Source: an uncultured Candidatus Saccharibacteria bacterium
Lineage (GTDB): Bacteria; Patescibacteriota; Saccharimonadia; Saccharimonadales; Saccharimonadaceae
DNA: 64,000 nt
Assembly: GCA_947307225.1 (NCBI GenBank)
Contig: CAMZIL010000001.1
Coordinates: forward strand, 156,120 to 220,119
Direction of reading: 5' to 3'
In this document: positions 26,897 through 35,881 of the stretch, in pieces
Layout of the letters: every line of letters begins with the position of its first letter
Position numbering within the stretch: position 1 is the stretch's first letter
The notes under the pieces: generated by a model
What the model was told of the DNA's origin: nothing
Database searches by the model: none
What the model saw: only the letters and a program-made list of their open reading frames with translations
Translations under genes and position numbers: made by a program

Positions 26897-27939
26897 GGTC
26901 TTATTTTAGCATAACTGGGGCGAAAACTATATCTAGTGCTCCTCTTTAGAATCGCCATGACCGCAAAAATCGGGACATAAAGCAGGAAAACCAGATGATT
27001 CCCGGCCGGAATCGAGAAGCCCGACCATGGTATGGCGGCTATCGTATTAATAATATGAATCTGGAACGATAAAAGTAGGCTCGCGAGAGGCACGAACAAG
27101 GCGAGCCGTGTTATCCCCAAAAGAAAAGTCAACAACATTACGTATGGAACTGCAGGAGTCACGAGCAAATTTGCAACGAGCGCCAGGAGCGGAACTTCGC
27201 CAAAACTATATATCGTAATCGGAAGACAAAGAAGCTGCGCTGAAAAACTAACAATCAGTAGACCAGCAACATAGCCTGGTTTGTTATCGCCATAAAAGAA
27301 CTTTGTAATTGTTGGCGACAGAAATATTATCCCGCAATAGGAAGAAAACGATAGCTGCCAGGCTAGATTAGAAATATAACTAGGGTCTATTAGTAGCAAA
27401 ATAGCTGCAACGTATAGCACTAGCCGTAACGGATGAAAACGCCGCCCATAGTACCAAGCCCAAAGCGCCAAAAATGTCATCAAGCCAGCGCGAGCCATGC
27501 TCGGGCTAAAACCAGTGACACTGACGTATGCGACAAGCATGATTGTAGATCCAATAAAAATCGCAAAGCGCGATATTTTCTTAAACATCTTTTTTGCCAA
27601 GCCAACAATCGTCGACAAATGATACCCAGATGCGACGACGACGTGAGCCAGCCCCACCAGGCGGAGCTTCCGTTTTTGCTCCTCCGATAGTAATGTCTTC
27701 TGCCCAGTTAAATAGCTGAGGGCCAAGCCGCTTTGTTCGTTGTCATCGAGTGACTCTTGGACGTTCTTCGTAAATATATCGCGCACTTTTAAGGCATAGT
27801 CCGGGATAATTGGGCGCGAAATCGATATAACAGCAGGACGATACATGAAAGCGGCATAGTTCCCAAAGCCTTCCTGGACGACGCCGCGAACAGTGAGTTT
27901 ATCCGAGCGCTCCAGTTTATAATCCTTTTCCAGCATCAC
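26893..27939 (-). CDS. comEC: ComEC-like DNA uptake channel protein, N-terminally interrupted
   Basis: A 348-aa open part (GTG start) of a ComEC/Rec2 competence protein that would pass single-stranded DNA through the membrane. The core Competence domain has SGLALSYLTGQKTLL, GLAHVVVASGYHLS and GFSPSMARAGLM motifs and about eight membrane helices. No C-terminal metallo-beta-lactamase domain is present. The same frame continues upstream without stops to 28149, encoding a membrane helix and OB-like segment, but codon 3 of that longer frame (ATG 28158) is TGA. Without the upstream part the protein lacks its first helix. Whether 27939 or the ATG at 27936 is really used is unknown. Confidence 0.75.
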   Translation of the reverse strand: MMLEKDYKLERSDKLTVRGVVQEGFGNYAAFMYRPAVISISRPIIPDYALKVRDIFTKNVQESLDDNEQSGLALSYLTGQKTLLSEEQKRKLRLVGLAHVVVASGYHLSTIVGLAKKMFKKISRFAIFIGSTIMLVAYVSVTGFSPSMARAGLMTFLALWAWYYGRRFHPLRLVLYVAAILLLIDPSYISNLAWQLSFSSYCGIIFLSPTITKFFYGDNKPGYVAGLLIVSFSAQLLCLPITIYSFGEVPLLALVANLLVTPAVPYVMLLTFLLGITRLALFVPLASLLLSFQIHIINTIAAIPWSGFSIPAGNHLVFLLYVPIFAVMAILKRSTRYSFRPSYAKIRP

Positions 27940-28158
27940 GAATATTGCGCCCTGCTCAGCCTTGAGCTGAACGCGACAGTCGTCTTTCTTAAATTCGACG
28001 TCATTTGAAACAATGCCCTCAATAGTGGCGGTTTTATCAAAATAAGCAGTAAAGTCATTTTTCGCCGGAATTAGCGCAGCTACCGCGGCATTAATAATAA
28101 TTGCAATGCAGATTAAGAGCGGAATGATGGACGGATGGGGACGACGAGGTCAAATCAT
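27940..28158 (-). pseudogene. upstream part of comEC frame, with TGA at codon 3
   Basis: ATG (28156-28158) is followed by ATT, TGA (28150-28152), then an open frame running into the comEC core. The first residues after the TGA are basic (PRRPHPS), followed by a helix (PLLICIAIIINAAVA), as expected for a ComEC N-terminus. A TATAAT box at 28165-28170 ends exactly 6 nt before this ATG, so it is very probably the original start codon. No canonical start occurs in frame between the TGA and 27939. Confidence 0.65.
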
Positions 28159-28236
28159 ATGATGATTATATAGCGGGCTGCGTTTTATAAAAGCACAAGG
28201 ACGTTCATGCGGCCTTCATGTGCTAAAATTAGATAA

Positions 28237-30144
28237 ATGGAGAAATTTTGGAGAGCATTAAATCCCGTGCGTTGGAACAAACGGGCACAGTATATCGGTA
28301 CTTCACTTGTATTTTTAGCAGTGTCTTCACTGATTCTTACTTGGTTTTTGGAATATAGATATTTTATCAACGACTTCTTCCGCGTTTGGAGCTTCGTGTT
28401 CGGCAGCCCGATCGCCTTCCTTTTCAACTCATTCATTATTTGGCTAATCCTTGTTGCTATTTGGGCAGTCTGCGGTCGCCCGGTTTTAACGGTCGGCGTT
28501 AGCTTTGCGGCTCTCGCAATTCTAACTTTCATTCATATTGCTAAATATAACTCGCGCGGCTATCCTCTGCTCCCAGAAGATTTCCAGCTCGCGAGCGAGG
28601 CATCGTCTCTGACAAAGTTCGTCAATATGGGCGCAATCGTCAGATTAATAATCGCAATTATTGTTGTCGAGTTATTATTGGCCGCATTTGCATACTATCG
28701 CGGCAAGCAACTACATCTGTGCTACCGCGGCGACAAAAAGCAAAATATTTTCTTTCGCCATTTGGCGATTCAACGTGTCATTATCCTTGCTCTAGCCTTG
28801 GTCTCCTTCATGGGCTCAACCTATTTTGTACGCCACAATACTGGCGCGCGTTACGAAGACACTTTCCTTGGCACGCATTTTACCGCCTGGAACCAAAACC
28901 GCAACTATGATGATAATGGTTTCGTACTCGGATTCCTTTACAACTTCCAAAAACTTGGCCTAGACGCGCCGGGAGGATATAGCGAGGAGCGCATCGCGAA
29001 CGTCAAGGAACAATACGGAATTGTTGCGAAAGCAGAAAATGCGAAACGCAAAAATCCGGCTGACGAAAATGTGAGCGTTGTTATTATTCTTAACGAATCT
29101 TTCTTTGATCCGAGCGTGGAATTCCAAGGTAAGAAATTCAGCGATTATTACAAAATCGAGGGCGGCGATGTGTTGCCAGAACTACACAAGATTCAGAAGA
29201 AATCCGCGAGTGGGTTGATGTATTCGCTCGATTACGGCGGCGGTACGGCAAATATTGAGTTTGAGACATTCACGAGCATGACAAATTTCTGGACGGACAC
29301 CGTTCCGTACACTGCCCTAATTCCAAAGGCGGGCCAAATTCCTTCCGTGGCACAAATGCTTAAGAAGAAGAACTATAATACTACCGCGATTCATCCATTT
29401 AACGGCGGTATGTACAAGCGCAACATTGCGCTCGCAAACGAAGGTTTTGATACCTTCATCACCGAAATTGAGATGGACTACAAAGAGCATGAAGGTGATT
29501 CCGAATATATTAATGACCATTCCGCCTACCAGCAAACACTAAACGCTCTTACTGGTTCCGACGAAAACCAAGTGATTGGTTTGATCACGATGCAGAACCA
29601 TACGCCATACAATGAATCGACTTATGAAACGCATGATTTCAAAGTTACCGGATCGCAAGATATTGACGATACTCGCATGCAGTCAATCGAAACCTATTTA
29701 CAGACTCTGCATAATTCGGATAAATACCTCGGCGAGTTTATCAGCGAACTCGAGAAGCTCGACAAAAAAGTTGTAGTTCTCTACTACGGCGACCACTCAG
29801 CTGGCGTGTTCGATATCACTAATGACAGCCCTGATAAAGAAGTCCGCGATTTGTCACGCGTAACGCCATACTTTATTTGGACAAACTATAATTCCGGCAT
29901 CAAGGCTGGGTCGAAGCTCCCAACCACCACGCCAAACTGCATGATGAACACCATGCTGAATAGGCTACGTTGGCAAAAAGACACGTTCTATTACTTAGTC
30001 GATGCTGTCTGCAACGAACAGCCGATTCTAACGCAAAACTACCTCGAAGGTCGCGATTTCGAGATGACAAAAACCTTGCAAGATTATCAGCTACTTACAT
30101 ACGATATTCTCGGCGGCGAGAAATACTGGATCAAGAATAAATAA
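28237..30144 (+). CDS. LtaS-like sulfatase-fold phosphotransferase
   Basis: A 635-aa protein with about five N-terminal membrane helices and a large extracytoplasmic alkaline phosphatase/sulfatase-fold domain (about residues 265-600). Metal and catalytic sites resemble lipoteichoic acid synthases and phosphoglycerol transferases: LNESFFDPS (metal Glu), GGGTANIEFETFT (Thr nucleophile), NHTPYNE, and YYGDHSAGVF (metal Asp-His). It may add glycerol phosphate or a similar group to a surface glycolipid or polymer. TGcTAAAAT at 28221-28229 ends 7 nt before the ATG. Its stop codon abuts the convergent metG stop with no gap. Confidence 0.88.
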   Translation: MEKFWRALNPVRWNKRAQYIGTSLVFLAVSSLILTWFLEYRYFINDFFRVWSFVFGSPIAFLFNSFIIWLILVAIWAVCGRPVLTVGVSFAALAILTFIHIAKYNSRGYPLLPEDFQLASEASSLTKFVNMGAIVRLIIAIIVVELLLAAFAYYRGKQLHLCYRGDKKQNIFFRHLAIQRVIILALALVSFMGSTYFVRHNTGARYEDTFLGTHFTAWNQNRNYDDNGFVLGFLYNFQKLGLDAPGGYSEERIANVKEQYGIVAKAENAKRKNPADENVSVVIILNESFFDPSVEFQGKKFSDYYKIEGGDVLPELHKIQKKSASGLMYSLDYGGGTANIEFETFTSMTNFWTDTVPYTALIPKAGQIPSVAQMLKKKNYNTTAIHPFNGGMYKRNIALANEGFDTFITEIEMDYKEHEGDSEYINDHSAYQQTLNALTGSDENQVIGLITMQNHTPYNESTYETHDFKVTGSQDIDDTRMQSIETYLQTLHNSDKYLGEFISELEKLDKKVVVLYYGDHSAGVFDITNDSPDKEVRDLSRVTPYFIWTNYNSGIKAGSKLPTTTPNCMMNTMLNRLRWQKDTFYYLVDAVCNEQPILTQNYLEGRDFEMTKTLQDYQLLTYDILGGEKYWIKNK

Positions 30145-31554
30145 TTAAGCCTTTGGGAAAAGTGGCGTTTCTGGCGGAGTGATTTGCTCTGTCTCGAAAA
30201 TCCCAGCAATCTTTGCTGCGGTTTCTGGAAGGAAGATTGCGAGACGCTCATTGATGTTTAGCAAATCCTGAACCAAGCTGACAAGAGCGTCTTTAGCCTT
30301 TTCTGGCTCGGTCTTTGCTAGAGCCCATGGCTTCTCTTCATCAATACGCTTATTGAGATTTTGAATCTGCGCCCAAACAATGTCGAAGGCAAAATTGAAT
30401 TCATACTTGCTCATACGGCCATCAAAGTCGGCGTCAGCTTTTAGCTCTCCCTTCGTGCCGGCAACTTCATTTTTCTTGCAGAGCGTAGCGAGGCGTTGGA
30501 CTAAGTTACCTAAATCGTTTGCGAGCTCATTGTATGAAGCTTCGTATTTATCCCAGGTAAAATCAGAGTCTTCAGTCGTAGATGCATGACGTAGGAAATA
30601 GTAACGGAATGGCATGATGCCATGTTTTGACAAAATATCGACTGGATCAATGACGTTACCAATGGACTTCGACATCTTTTCGCCATTTACGGTAATGAAG
30701 CCGTGTGCAAGAAGATTTTTCGGAAGCGGCAAACCAAGTCCTAGAAGCATTGCTGGCCAAATACCGGCATGAAAACGAAGAATGTCCTTACCGACAATTT
30801 GCGTATCTGCTGGCCAATCAGCAGAAATATCCTTCTCTGGGTAGCCAAGTACAGTGATGTAATTCGATAGCGCATCAATCCAGACATACATAACCTGAGA
30901 CTCATCACCAGGAACCGGAATGCCCCATTCAACCTGCTCTTTTGGACGGGAAATCGAAACATCCGGCATATCTTTCAAGAGATTCAAAAACTCTTTCTTG
31001 CGGAAGGTCGGTGTGATTTTCATCACATCGTTTTCGATGGCGTCACGAATTTGATCTTTGAAATCAGCAATACGTAGATAATAGTTTTCTTCGCTAAGCT
31101 TGATGTATGGCTTTTTGTGGTCTGGGCAAATGCCATCGTTTTCCGCGTGTTCTTTGTCGGTTACGAAGCCCTCGCAACCTTCGCAATACCATCCTTCGTA
31201 TTTGTCTTTATAAATATGATCGGAAAGTTTTTCCCAGATTGCCTGGCAACGGCGCTCGTGATCAGCATCAGTCGTGCGGACAAAATCCGTGTATTCAACG
31301 CCGAGCGAATGGATGAAATCCTGGAACTTTTTTGAGTTATTATCGACAAAATCCCGAATTGGGATATTTAGTTCAGCGGCTTTTTTGAAAATTTTACTGC
31401 CATGCTCATCGGTGCCAGCCTGAAGACGAACTTCTTTTCCCTGAAGCATCATATAGCGCCGCAGCACGTCCGCAAGTAAATAATCCATCGCATGGCCAAG
31501 GTGCGGATTACCATTGACGTACGGGATAGCTGTGGTGATATATGTTTTTTCCAT
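30145..31554 (-). CDS. metG: methionyl-tRNA synthetase
   Basis: A 469-aa class I aminoacyl-tRNA synthetase. Visible are PYVNGNPHLGHAMDY (HIGH-type), the zinc-binding insert CEGC...CPDHKKP, KMSKS in GEKMSKSIGNV, and the helical anticodon-binding domain. It lacks the C-terminal tRNA-binding/dimerisation domain of longer MetRS forms. TATAAT at 31562-31567 ends 7 nt before the ATG, consistent with leaderless translation. Confidence 0.96.
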   Translation of the reverse strand: MEKTYITTAIPYVNGNPHLGHAMDYLLADVLRRYMMLQGKEVRLQAGTDEHGSKIFKKAAELNIPIRDFVDNNSKKFQDFIHSLGVEYTDFVRTTDADHERRCQAIWEKLSDHIYKDKYEGWYCEGCEGFVTDKEHAENDGICPDHKKPYIKLSEENYYLRIADFKDQIRDAIENDVMKITPTFRKKEFLNLLKDMPDVSISRPKEQVEWGIPVPGDESQVMYVWIDALSNYITVLGYPEKDISADWPADTQIVGKDILRFHAGIWPAMLLGLGLPLPKNLLAHGFITVNGEKMSKSIGNVIDPVDILSKHGIMPFRYYFLRHASTTEDSDFTWDKYEASYNELANDLGNLVQRLATLCKKNEVAGTKGELKADADFDGRMSKYEFNFAFDIVWAQIQNLNKRIDEEKPWALAKTEPEKAKDALVSLVQDLLNINERLAIFLPETAAKIAGIFETEQITPPETPLFPKA

Positions 31555-31592
31555 AGAAAAAATTATAACATCATATCTGTTATTCCGCTAGA

Positions 31593-32090
31593 TTAGTCGC
31601 GATACTGAATTCGCGTCATGAGCGCATGCGTAATCGCTGCAGCCAGCGCATCGGCGGCGTCGTCTGGCTTTACGACCTCTTTCATCTCCAGATACTGGCG
31701 AACAGCCTCTTGCATATCTTTCTTTTTTGCGCGGCCATATCCTGTCAGCGTTTGCTTGATTTGAAGCGGAGTATATTCCGCAATTGGTAAATTGTGTTGC
31801 TTTGCAACTAAAATGCACACGCCGCGCGCCTCTGCGACAGTAATGCCAGTCGTAATATTCTGATTAAAATACAGCTTTTCGATGGAAACTTCGTCCGGTT
31901 CAGTCTCGGCAATAATTTGATTGAGTGACTCGTAGATGTCTAGCAGACGATCCTCTAGTGGCGTATGGGCCGGCGTGGTAATAACACCGGCAGTAACCAT
32001 GCGTGCTGGTTTGTGGGTTGTGAATTTTACGACGCCAAAACCACAGATGCCCGTTCCTGGATCGATACCTAAGACTTTTCTGGTCGACAT
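31593..32090 (-). CDS. ruvC: crossover junction endodeoxyribonuclease RuvC
   Basis: A 165-aa Holliday junction resolvase. The RNase H-like core begins LGIDPGTGICGFG (catalytic Asp), has SIEKLYFNQN (Glu) and ends DAADALAAAITHA (final Asp pair), preceded by the GYGRAKKKDMQ region. TGcTAAACT (32097-32105) ends 6 nt before the ATG. It completes RuvABC, with each gene on its own promoter. Confidence 0.96.
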   Translation of the reverse strand: MSTRKVLGIDPGTGICGFGVVKFTTHKPARMVTAGVITTPAHTPLEDRLLDIYESLNQIIAETEPDEVSIEKLYFNQNITTGITVAEARGVCILVAKQHNLPIAEYTPLQIKQTLTGYGRAKKKDMQEAVRQYLEMKEVVKPDDAADALAAAITHALMTRIQYRD

Positions 32091-32116
32091 AATTATAGTT
32101 TAGCACGACAACCTCT

Positions 32117-32926
32117 TTAGCGCTTGCGGTGTGCTAGCCGCATAAATAGTTTTGCAATTTCATGTCTGAACTGGAATACCGCATAGGCGGCAGCAAGGAC
32201 CGCTAGCACTACTAACGCCCAGACGGCGGTGAATATTTTTGGACTTTCATAGGTTTTTTCTTCGATGTCCTCCACTGGATATTCCGTAGCAGTATTCGTG
32301 CGAACTTTACGACAACGGCCCGTATCCGGATTACGTTCATACCCCTCCTCACATGGTTTCGGCATAGTGGATTCGGTATCTTTTACGCAATTACCGGTAT
32401 CCGGATTAATTACCTTTCCCTCCGGACATGAGCGAAACTCCTGATAGACATTGGCCGCACCTGGAGTAAGGCTGTAGGTCTGCAGCCATTGACCATCAAC
32501 AAATGCTAACGATACGTTTTTCTTTTGCCCACTGCTATGCATCATCGAATAAATTACGCCGCTATCATCTAAAATCTCAACTTGAATACCCGAACTGGGA
32601 TTTTTCGTTAACACTATATCTCTGGAAACCATATAGCCCTTTGCCGACATTTCTCCTTGCAATGGATATTCCTTATTTTTGTATCGTATACGGCAAGAAC
32701 TAATATCCATTCCAGAATCAGTCGAATTATATAATTCTACAAATTGTTCAGACTGATCATTTTCGTAATAAGAATACAGCTCTGTTATTTGAAGTCCTGC
32801 GCACGAAATGATTTCGCGAGGCACCTGTTCTTGCTCGGGCTCCGGCTCCAGAACCACTATCGCATCCGAGTCGATGTTCGGATAATATTGCTCGAAGCGA
32901 AATGGCCCTTCGCATGATTCTTCCAT
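32117..32926 (-). CDS. lamin-tail surface protein, C-terminal fragment
   Basis: The longest ATG-started piece of the downstream part of a surface protein. It contains a lamin tail domain (ITELYSYYENDQSEQFVELYN and following beta-strands), two short cysteine modules of the form CPEGKVINPDTGNCVK and CEEGYERNPDTGRCRK, one membrane helix (about residues 235-255) and a basic tail, so it is anchored outside the cell. No ribosome site or promoter precedes the ATG at 32926. The same frame is open upstream to a TGA at 33032-33034 that separates it from the signal-peptide fragment, so the two pieces are one interrupted gene. Confidence 0.75.
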   Translation of the reverse strand: MEESCEGPFRFEQYYPNIDSDAIVVLEPEPEQEQVPREIISCAGLQITELYSYYENDQSEQFVELYNSTDSGMDISSCRIRYKNKEYPLQGEMSAKGYMVSRDIVLTKNPSSGIQVEILDDSGVIYSMMHSSGQKKNVSLAFVDGQWLQTYSLTPGAANVYQEFRSCPEGKVINPDTGNCVKDTESTMPKPCEEGYERNPDTGRCRKVRTNTATEYPVEDIEEKTYESPKIFTAVWALVVLAVLAAAYAVFQFRHEIAKLFMRLAHRKR

Positions 32927-33031
32927 GCAGCGGATTGCGGTCAGATTTTCATCGCTGGCAGTTGCAAACTTTGGCAGCTGATTATCGCAAATAGTTTTAC
33001 CCCAACAAAGCTCATCGACAGTTTCATCTCT

Positions 33032-33445
33032 TCAAATCAGGCGCAAACGTCCAGCAGTAGAAGCAAGGCCGCTAGCACTAAAGCCGTATAGATATTGTGC
33101 CGGCGCATCGAGATATTGCGGGCTTTTATTAAAACCGAAAACTGCCGTTTCGGATTGGAGAGCCGAGTATTCCGCGAACTCGAGCTCTCCGGCAAGATTG
33201 TCGCTGGCGTTATAGTATTGAACTTTGTACTCCGAGAGATCGAGGCTATTCTCCGTGGTCCTTGCGAGCTCAAAAAAATCGTAATTTTGCGCAGATTGTT
33301 CGTCCTTATACCCCGCATTGACTGCGCGAAATAATAGCGGCGACGATAGGGCGGCTTCTTCCTCCGACAACTCTTCCGCAAAAGCAGAAAGTGGCATTTC
33401 AAATGAGATGAATAGTGTGACTATAATTGCGACGATTTTTTTCAT
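33032..33445 (-). CDS. lamin-tail surface protein, N-terminal fragment (ends at premature TGA)
   Basis: A 137-aa piece with a signal peptide (KKIVAIIVTLFISFEMPLSAFA, cleavage near residue 23) and most of a first lamin tail domain (residues about 45-137, ending GRLRLI). The TGA at 33032-33034 cuts the domain just before its last strands; the frame continues with RDETVDELCWGKT, which completes the fold, and runs on to 32117. The joined frame would be 442 residues. TACTAT at 33452-33457 ends 6 nt before the ATG. Truncation would release a soluble stub without its membrane anchor. Confidence 0.75.
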   Translation of the reverse strand: MKKIVAIIVTLFISFEMPLSAFAEELSEEEAALSSPLLFRAVNAGYKDEQSAQNYDFFELARTTENSLDLSEYKVQYYNASDNLAGELEFAEYSALQSETAVFGFNKSPQYLDAPAQYLYGFSASGLASTAGRLRLI

Positions 33446-33521
33446 GCCAACATAGTATTTTTACAAGTCGCACTTCTCAAGCATAAGTGTAATATTCTCT
33501 CTAGTGTAGTATAATTAAAAC

Positions 33522-34214
33522 ATGAGCGATATCGTATGCATCGCGACTATAATCCTGGCCGGAATAGCTCAGGCTTCTTTGCAGTTGAGCTTGGGTGGCC
33601 TTGTTTTGCTTTACCACAATAGCCTCGGCAAACATCGCCGCCGCAAAACGCGTCATTTGGCAAAGGATTATATCTTTGGCTCCTGCGCCATCACATTCCT
33701 TATGGTGTGCACACTATGCTTCTTGATAGGTAATTTCTTTAGCGGTGCGCTCGCTACAGAGTGGCTCGTGATTTGCGCCGGCATTCTAGCCGGAAGCGGC
33801 ATTGCAATGTGGCTCCTCTACTATCGTCGCGGCAAGAAGACGACCGAGCTCTGGCTACCTAAACCATTCACGCGCTTTATCCAAAAGAAGGCACGCAATA
33901 CTAATGACGGAGTCGAAGCGTTTTCACTAGGGCTTCTCAGCAGTTTTGCAGAAATGCCATTTAGCTTTGCAGTTTATTTTGTTGTAGCGAATTGCGTTCT
34001 TCATATGAACGGCGTCTACCAAGTAATCGCAGTCGTAATCTACACGGTCCTTACTGCAGTTCCATTAATCGCACTAAAGCTCCGCGTAAAGACTGGGCGT
34101 TCAGCCGTTGAAGCACAAAAGTGGCGCGTAAAAAATAAAGCGTTCTCAAGAATCTTTTCCGGCAGCGCTTTTATGATCCTGGCGGCGTTCGTCTTAACAT
34201 ATTGGGTGCTCTAA
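33522..34214 (+). CDS. polytopic membrane protein, first gene of flavoprotein cassette
   Basis: A 230-aa protein with about six membrane helices and a basic cytoplasmic loop (RRGKKTTELW...FIQKKARN). I do not recognise the family; the helix layout is that of a small transporter or scaffold. TATAAT at 33510-33515 ends 6 nt before the ATG. The next gene begins 1 nt after its stop and the flavoprotein follows 1 nt after that, so the three are almost certainly co-expressed and may act together. Confidence 0.65.
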   Translation: MSDIVCIATIILAGIAQASLQLSLGGLVLLYHNSLGKHRRRKTRHLAKDYIFGSCAITFLMVCTLCFLIGNFFSGALATEWLVICAGILAGSGIAMWLLYYRRGKKTTELWLPKPFTRFIQKKARNTNDGVEAFSLGLLSSFAEMPFSFAVYFVVANCVLHMNGVYQVIAVVIYTVLTAVPLIALKLRVKTGRSAVEAQKWRVKNKAFSRIFSGSAFMILAAFVLTYWVL

Positions 34215-34215
34215 T

Positions 34216-34479
34216 ATGGCTTTCAAAAAGAAGAAAATCACTTACGAATATTCATCAAATGATATAAAAAACAGCATTATGCTGAATGCTCGTAGCATCA
34301 ATCTTCCCGAAGGATGGGCTAAACAAATCGCGACGCGCGTTGCAAAATCTGTCGATGAATGGATCGCCGATAAAGAGATTGTGACCGAGGGAGATCTACG
34401 TAAGAAAATCGTCAGCGAGCTAAAAGACCTCAATCCAGACCTAGCTTATGCTTATCAAAACCATGATAAAATAATATAA
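34216..34479 (+). CDS. 87-aa protein resembling an ATP-cone domain
   Basis: A small, mostly helical cytoplasmic protein. The pattern (IKNSIMLNARSINLPEGW, then IATRVAKSVDEWIADKE, then VTEGDLRKKIVSEL and LAYAYQNHDK) follows the helix order of ATP-cone domains in NrdR and ribonucleotide reductases. The usual N-terminal KRDG-type nucleotide motif is replaced by a basic start. The match is from pattern reading only. It sits between a membrane protein and an oxidoreductase with 1-nt gaps, so a regulatory or scaffolding role in that cassette is possible. Confidence 0.5.
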   Translation: MAFKKKKITYEYSSNDIKNSIMLNARSINLPEGWAKQIATRVAKSVDEWIADKEIVTEGDLRKKIVSELKDLNPDLAYAYQNHDKII

Positions 34480-34480
34480 G

Positions 34481-35842
34481 ATGAAAAGACGTTTTAATTA
34501 TGATTTAGCAGTTATCGGCAGCGGAGATGCCGGTAGCGAGGCGGCATTGATTGCCGCAAAAGCAGGCCTCAAGGTTGCACTTATTGAAGCAAAAAAATGG
34601 GGCGGATCAAATTTAAACACGACGAATGTCCCACTGGGCGCTGCTATGCACGCAGCATTTGGCTACAAGAAGGCAGTCGATGGTGCTAGCTTTGGCCTAT
34701 CAAGCGGGAACCTACGCTACAATTTCCCTACTCTCATGAACTGGAAAAGCCAGGCAGCAAAACGTGCTGGTGCAAACAGTAAAAAGCTATTCGAAGAGGC
34801 TGGCATCGATTGTATTCATGGCGCTGCGCGCTTCATTTCGAAGAACGAAGTCGCTGTTGGCAGTGAAACTATCTCCGCGGAAAAGTTCCTAATCGCCACC
34901 GGTGCTTCCATTGCCGACACTGGCATCAAAATCCCAGAAAACGTCGACTATTTCTTACCGGAAAATATTCTAGATATTACTCGTGCGCCAAGAAGCATTT
35001 TTGTCGTCGGCGCCGGATCGACTGGCTGCGAAATTGCACAATTCTTTGCGGCACTTGGCTGCGAAGTTGTCATTGCCGATATTGCTGGCAGGCTCCTCCC
35101 CCGCGAGGATGAAGAGGTTGGTCAAGTTCTAGACGAAGTATTCAAGAACGACAAAATCAAAGTTTTGACTCAATCGCGTGTCGTAGCAATCGAAAAAGAC
35201 GGCATCGAAAAACGCGTTATATTCATGCGCGGCGGACAAGAAAAATCTGTACGCACGAGCGCAGTCGTTCTATGTACCGGCAGTGCACCAAACATCGATT
35301 TGGGCCTAGATAACGCCGGCGTAAAGTATGCGCGCGATGGCATAAAAGTCGACGATTCAATGCAGACTAGCTCCAAGAATATTTATGCTGCTGGTGATGT
35401 TATTGGTGGCAATAGCTCTACCGAAAAGGCAATTATTGACGCTCGCGTAGCGGCTGCGCATATTATTGGCAAATCCAAGAAGGTGCGCAATTATACTGGT
35501 CTCATCCGCATCACAAACACCTATCCAGAAGTTGCCCAGGTCGGAATTAGTGAAGATGATTGCATCCGCAGAGACAGAAAGATTAAAAAGATTACGGTTC
35601 CACTACAGGCCGTTCAAAAATCTAATGTTACCGGCTTTTATGACGGTTTTGCAAAGCTGATCTTCGGTAAAAGCGGCACGCTGATTGGCGGCACGGTTAT
35701 GGCGCCGAATGCGGGGATTGTTGCACAAGAATTGGCCTATGCCGTTAAGTATGAGCTTACTGCTTCAGAAATTGCGGATGTCCCGCATGTCGCAAATGAT
35801 TGGAGCGAGTTAATTCGCACCGCAGCTGAACGCTTGAAATAA
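34481..35842 (+). CDS. pyridine nucleotide-disulfide oxidoreductase family protein without redox cysteines
   Basis: A 453-aa flavoprotein of the dihydrolipoamide dehydrogenase/mercuric reductase family. The FAD dinucleotide motif is VIGSGDAGSEAA, the NAD(P)H motif VVGAGSTGCEIAQFF, and the second FAD motif YAAGDVIGG. The family's active-site CxxxxC in GGTCLNxGCIP is replaced by GGSNLNTTNVP (residues 41-51), so both cysteines are asparagine (N44, N49). It cannot run the classical dithiol reaction but may still work as an NAD(P)H oxidase, quinone reductase or transhydrogenase. A terminator follows. Confidence 0.88.
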   Translation: MKRRFNYDLAVIGSGDAGSEAALIAAKAGLKVALIEAKKWGGSNLNTTNVPLGAAMHAAFGYKKAVDGASFGLSSGNLRYNFPTLMNWKSQAAKRAGANSKKLFEEAGIDCIHGAARFISKNEVAVGSETISAEKFLIATGASIADTGIKIPENVDYFLPENILDITRAPRSIFVVGAGSTGCEIAQFFAALGCEVVIADIAGRLLPREDEEVGQVLDEVFKNDKIKVLTQSRVVAIEKDGIEKRVIFMRGGQEKSVRTSAVVLCTGSAPNIDLGLDNAGVKYARDGIKVDDSMQTSSKNIYAAGDVIGGNSSTEKAIIDARVAAAHIIGKSKKVRNYTGLIRITNTYPEVAQVGISEDDCIRRDRKIKKITVPLQAVQKSNVTGFYDGFAKLIFGKSGTLIGGTVMAPNAGIVAQELAYAVKYELTASEIADVPHVANDWSELIRTAAERLK

Positions 35843-35847
35843 AAAAG

Positions 35848-35868
35848 ACGACCTTCGGGTCGTTTTTT
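35848..35868. terminator. bidirectional terminator
   Basis: ACGACC/GGTCGT stem (35848-35853 with 35858-35863) with a TTCG tetraloop, T-run on the plus strand and A-run on the left. It ends the flavoprotein cassette and the convergent initiator tRNA. Confidence 0.9.
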
Positions 35869-35881
35869 GATGTCTAAAACT

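Noticed and set aside
3963..32090. A ruvABC operon
   Set aside because: The three genes lie 3-24 kb apart, on both strands and with separate -10 boxes.
27940..33445. UGA reassigned to a sense codon, as in Gracilibacteria/SR1
   Set aside because: The comEC, tsaE and 46769-47344 genes end with TGA in ATGA overlaps, the hydrolase ends TGA TAA, and other complete proteins stop at TGA at the expected length. Two in-frame TGAs are better explained as interruptions.
32117..33445. Two separate lamin-tail genes
   Set aside because: Same frame with one TGA between; the second piece has no promoter, ribosome site or signal peptide, and the break falls inside one domain.
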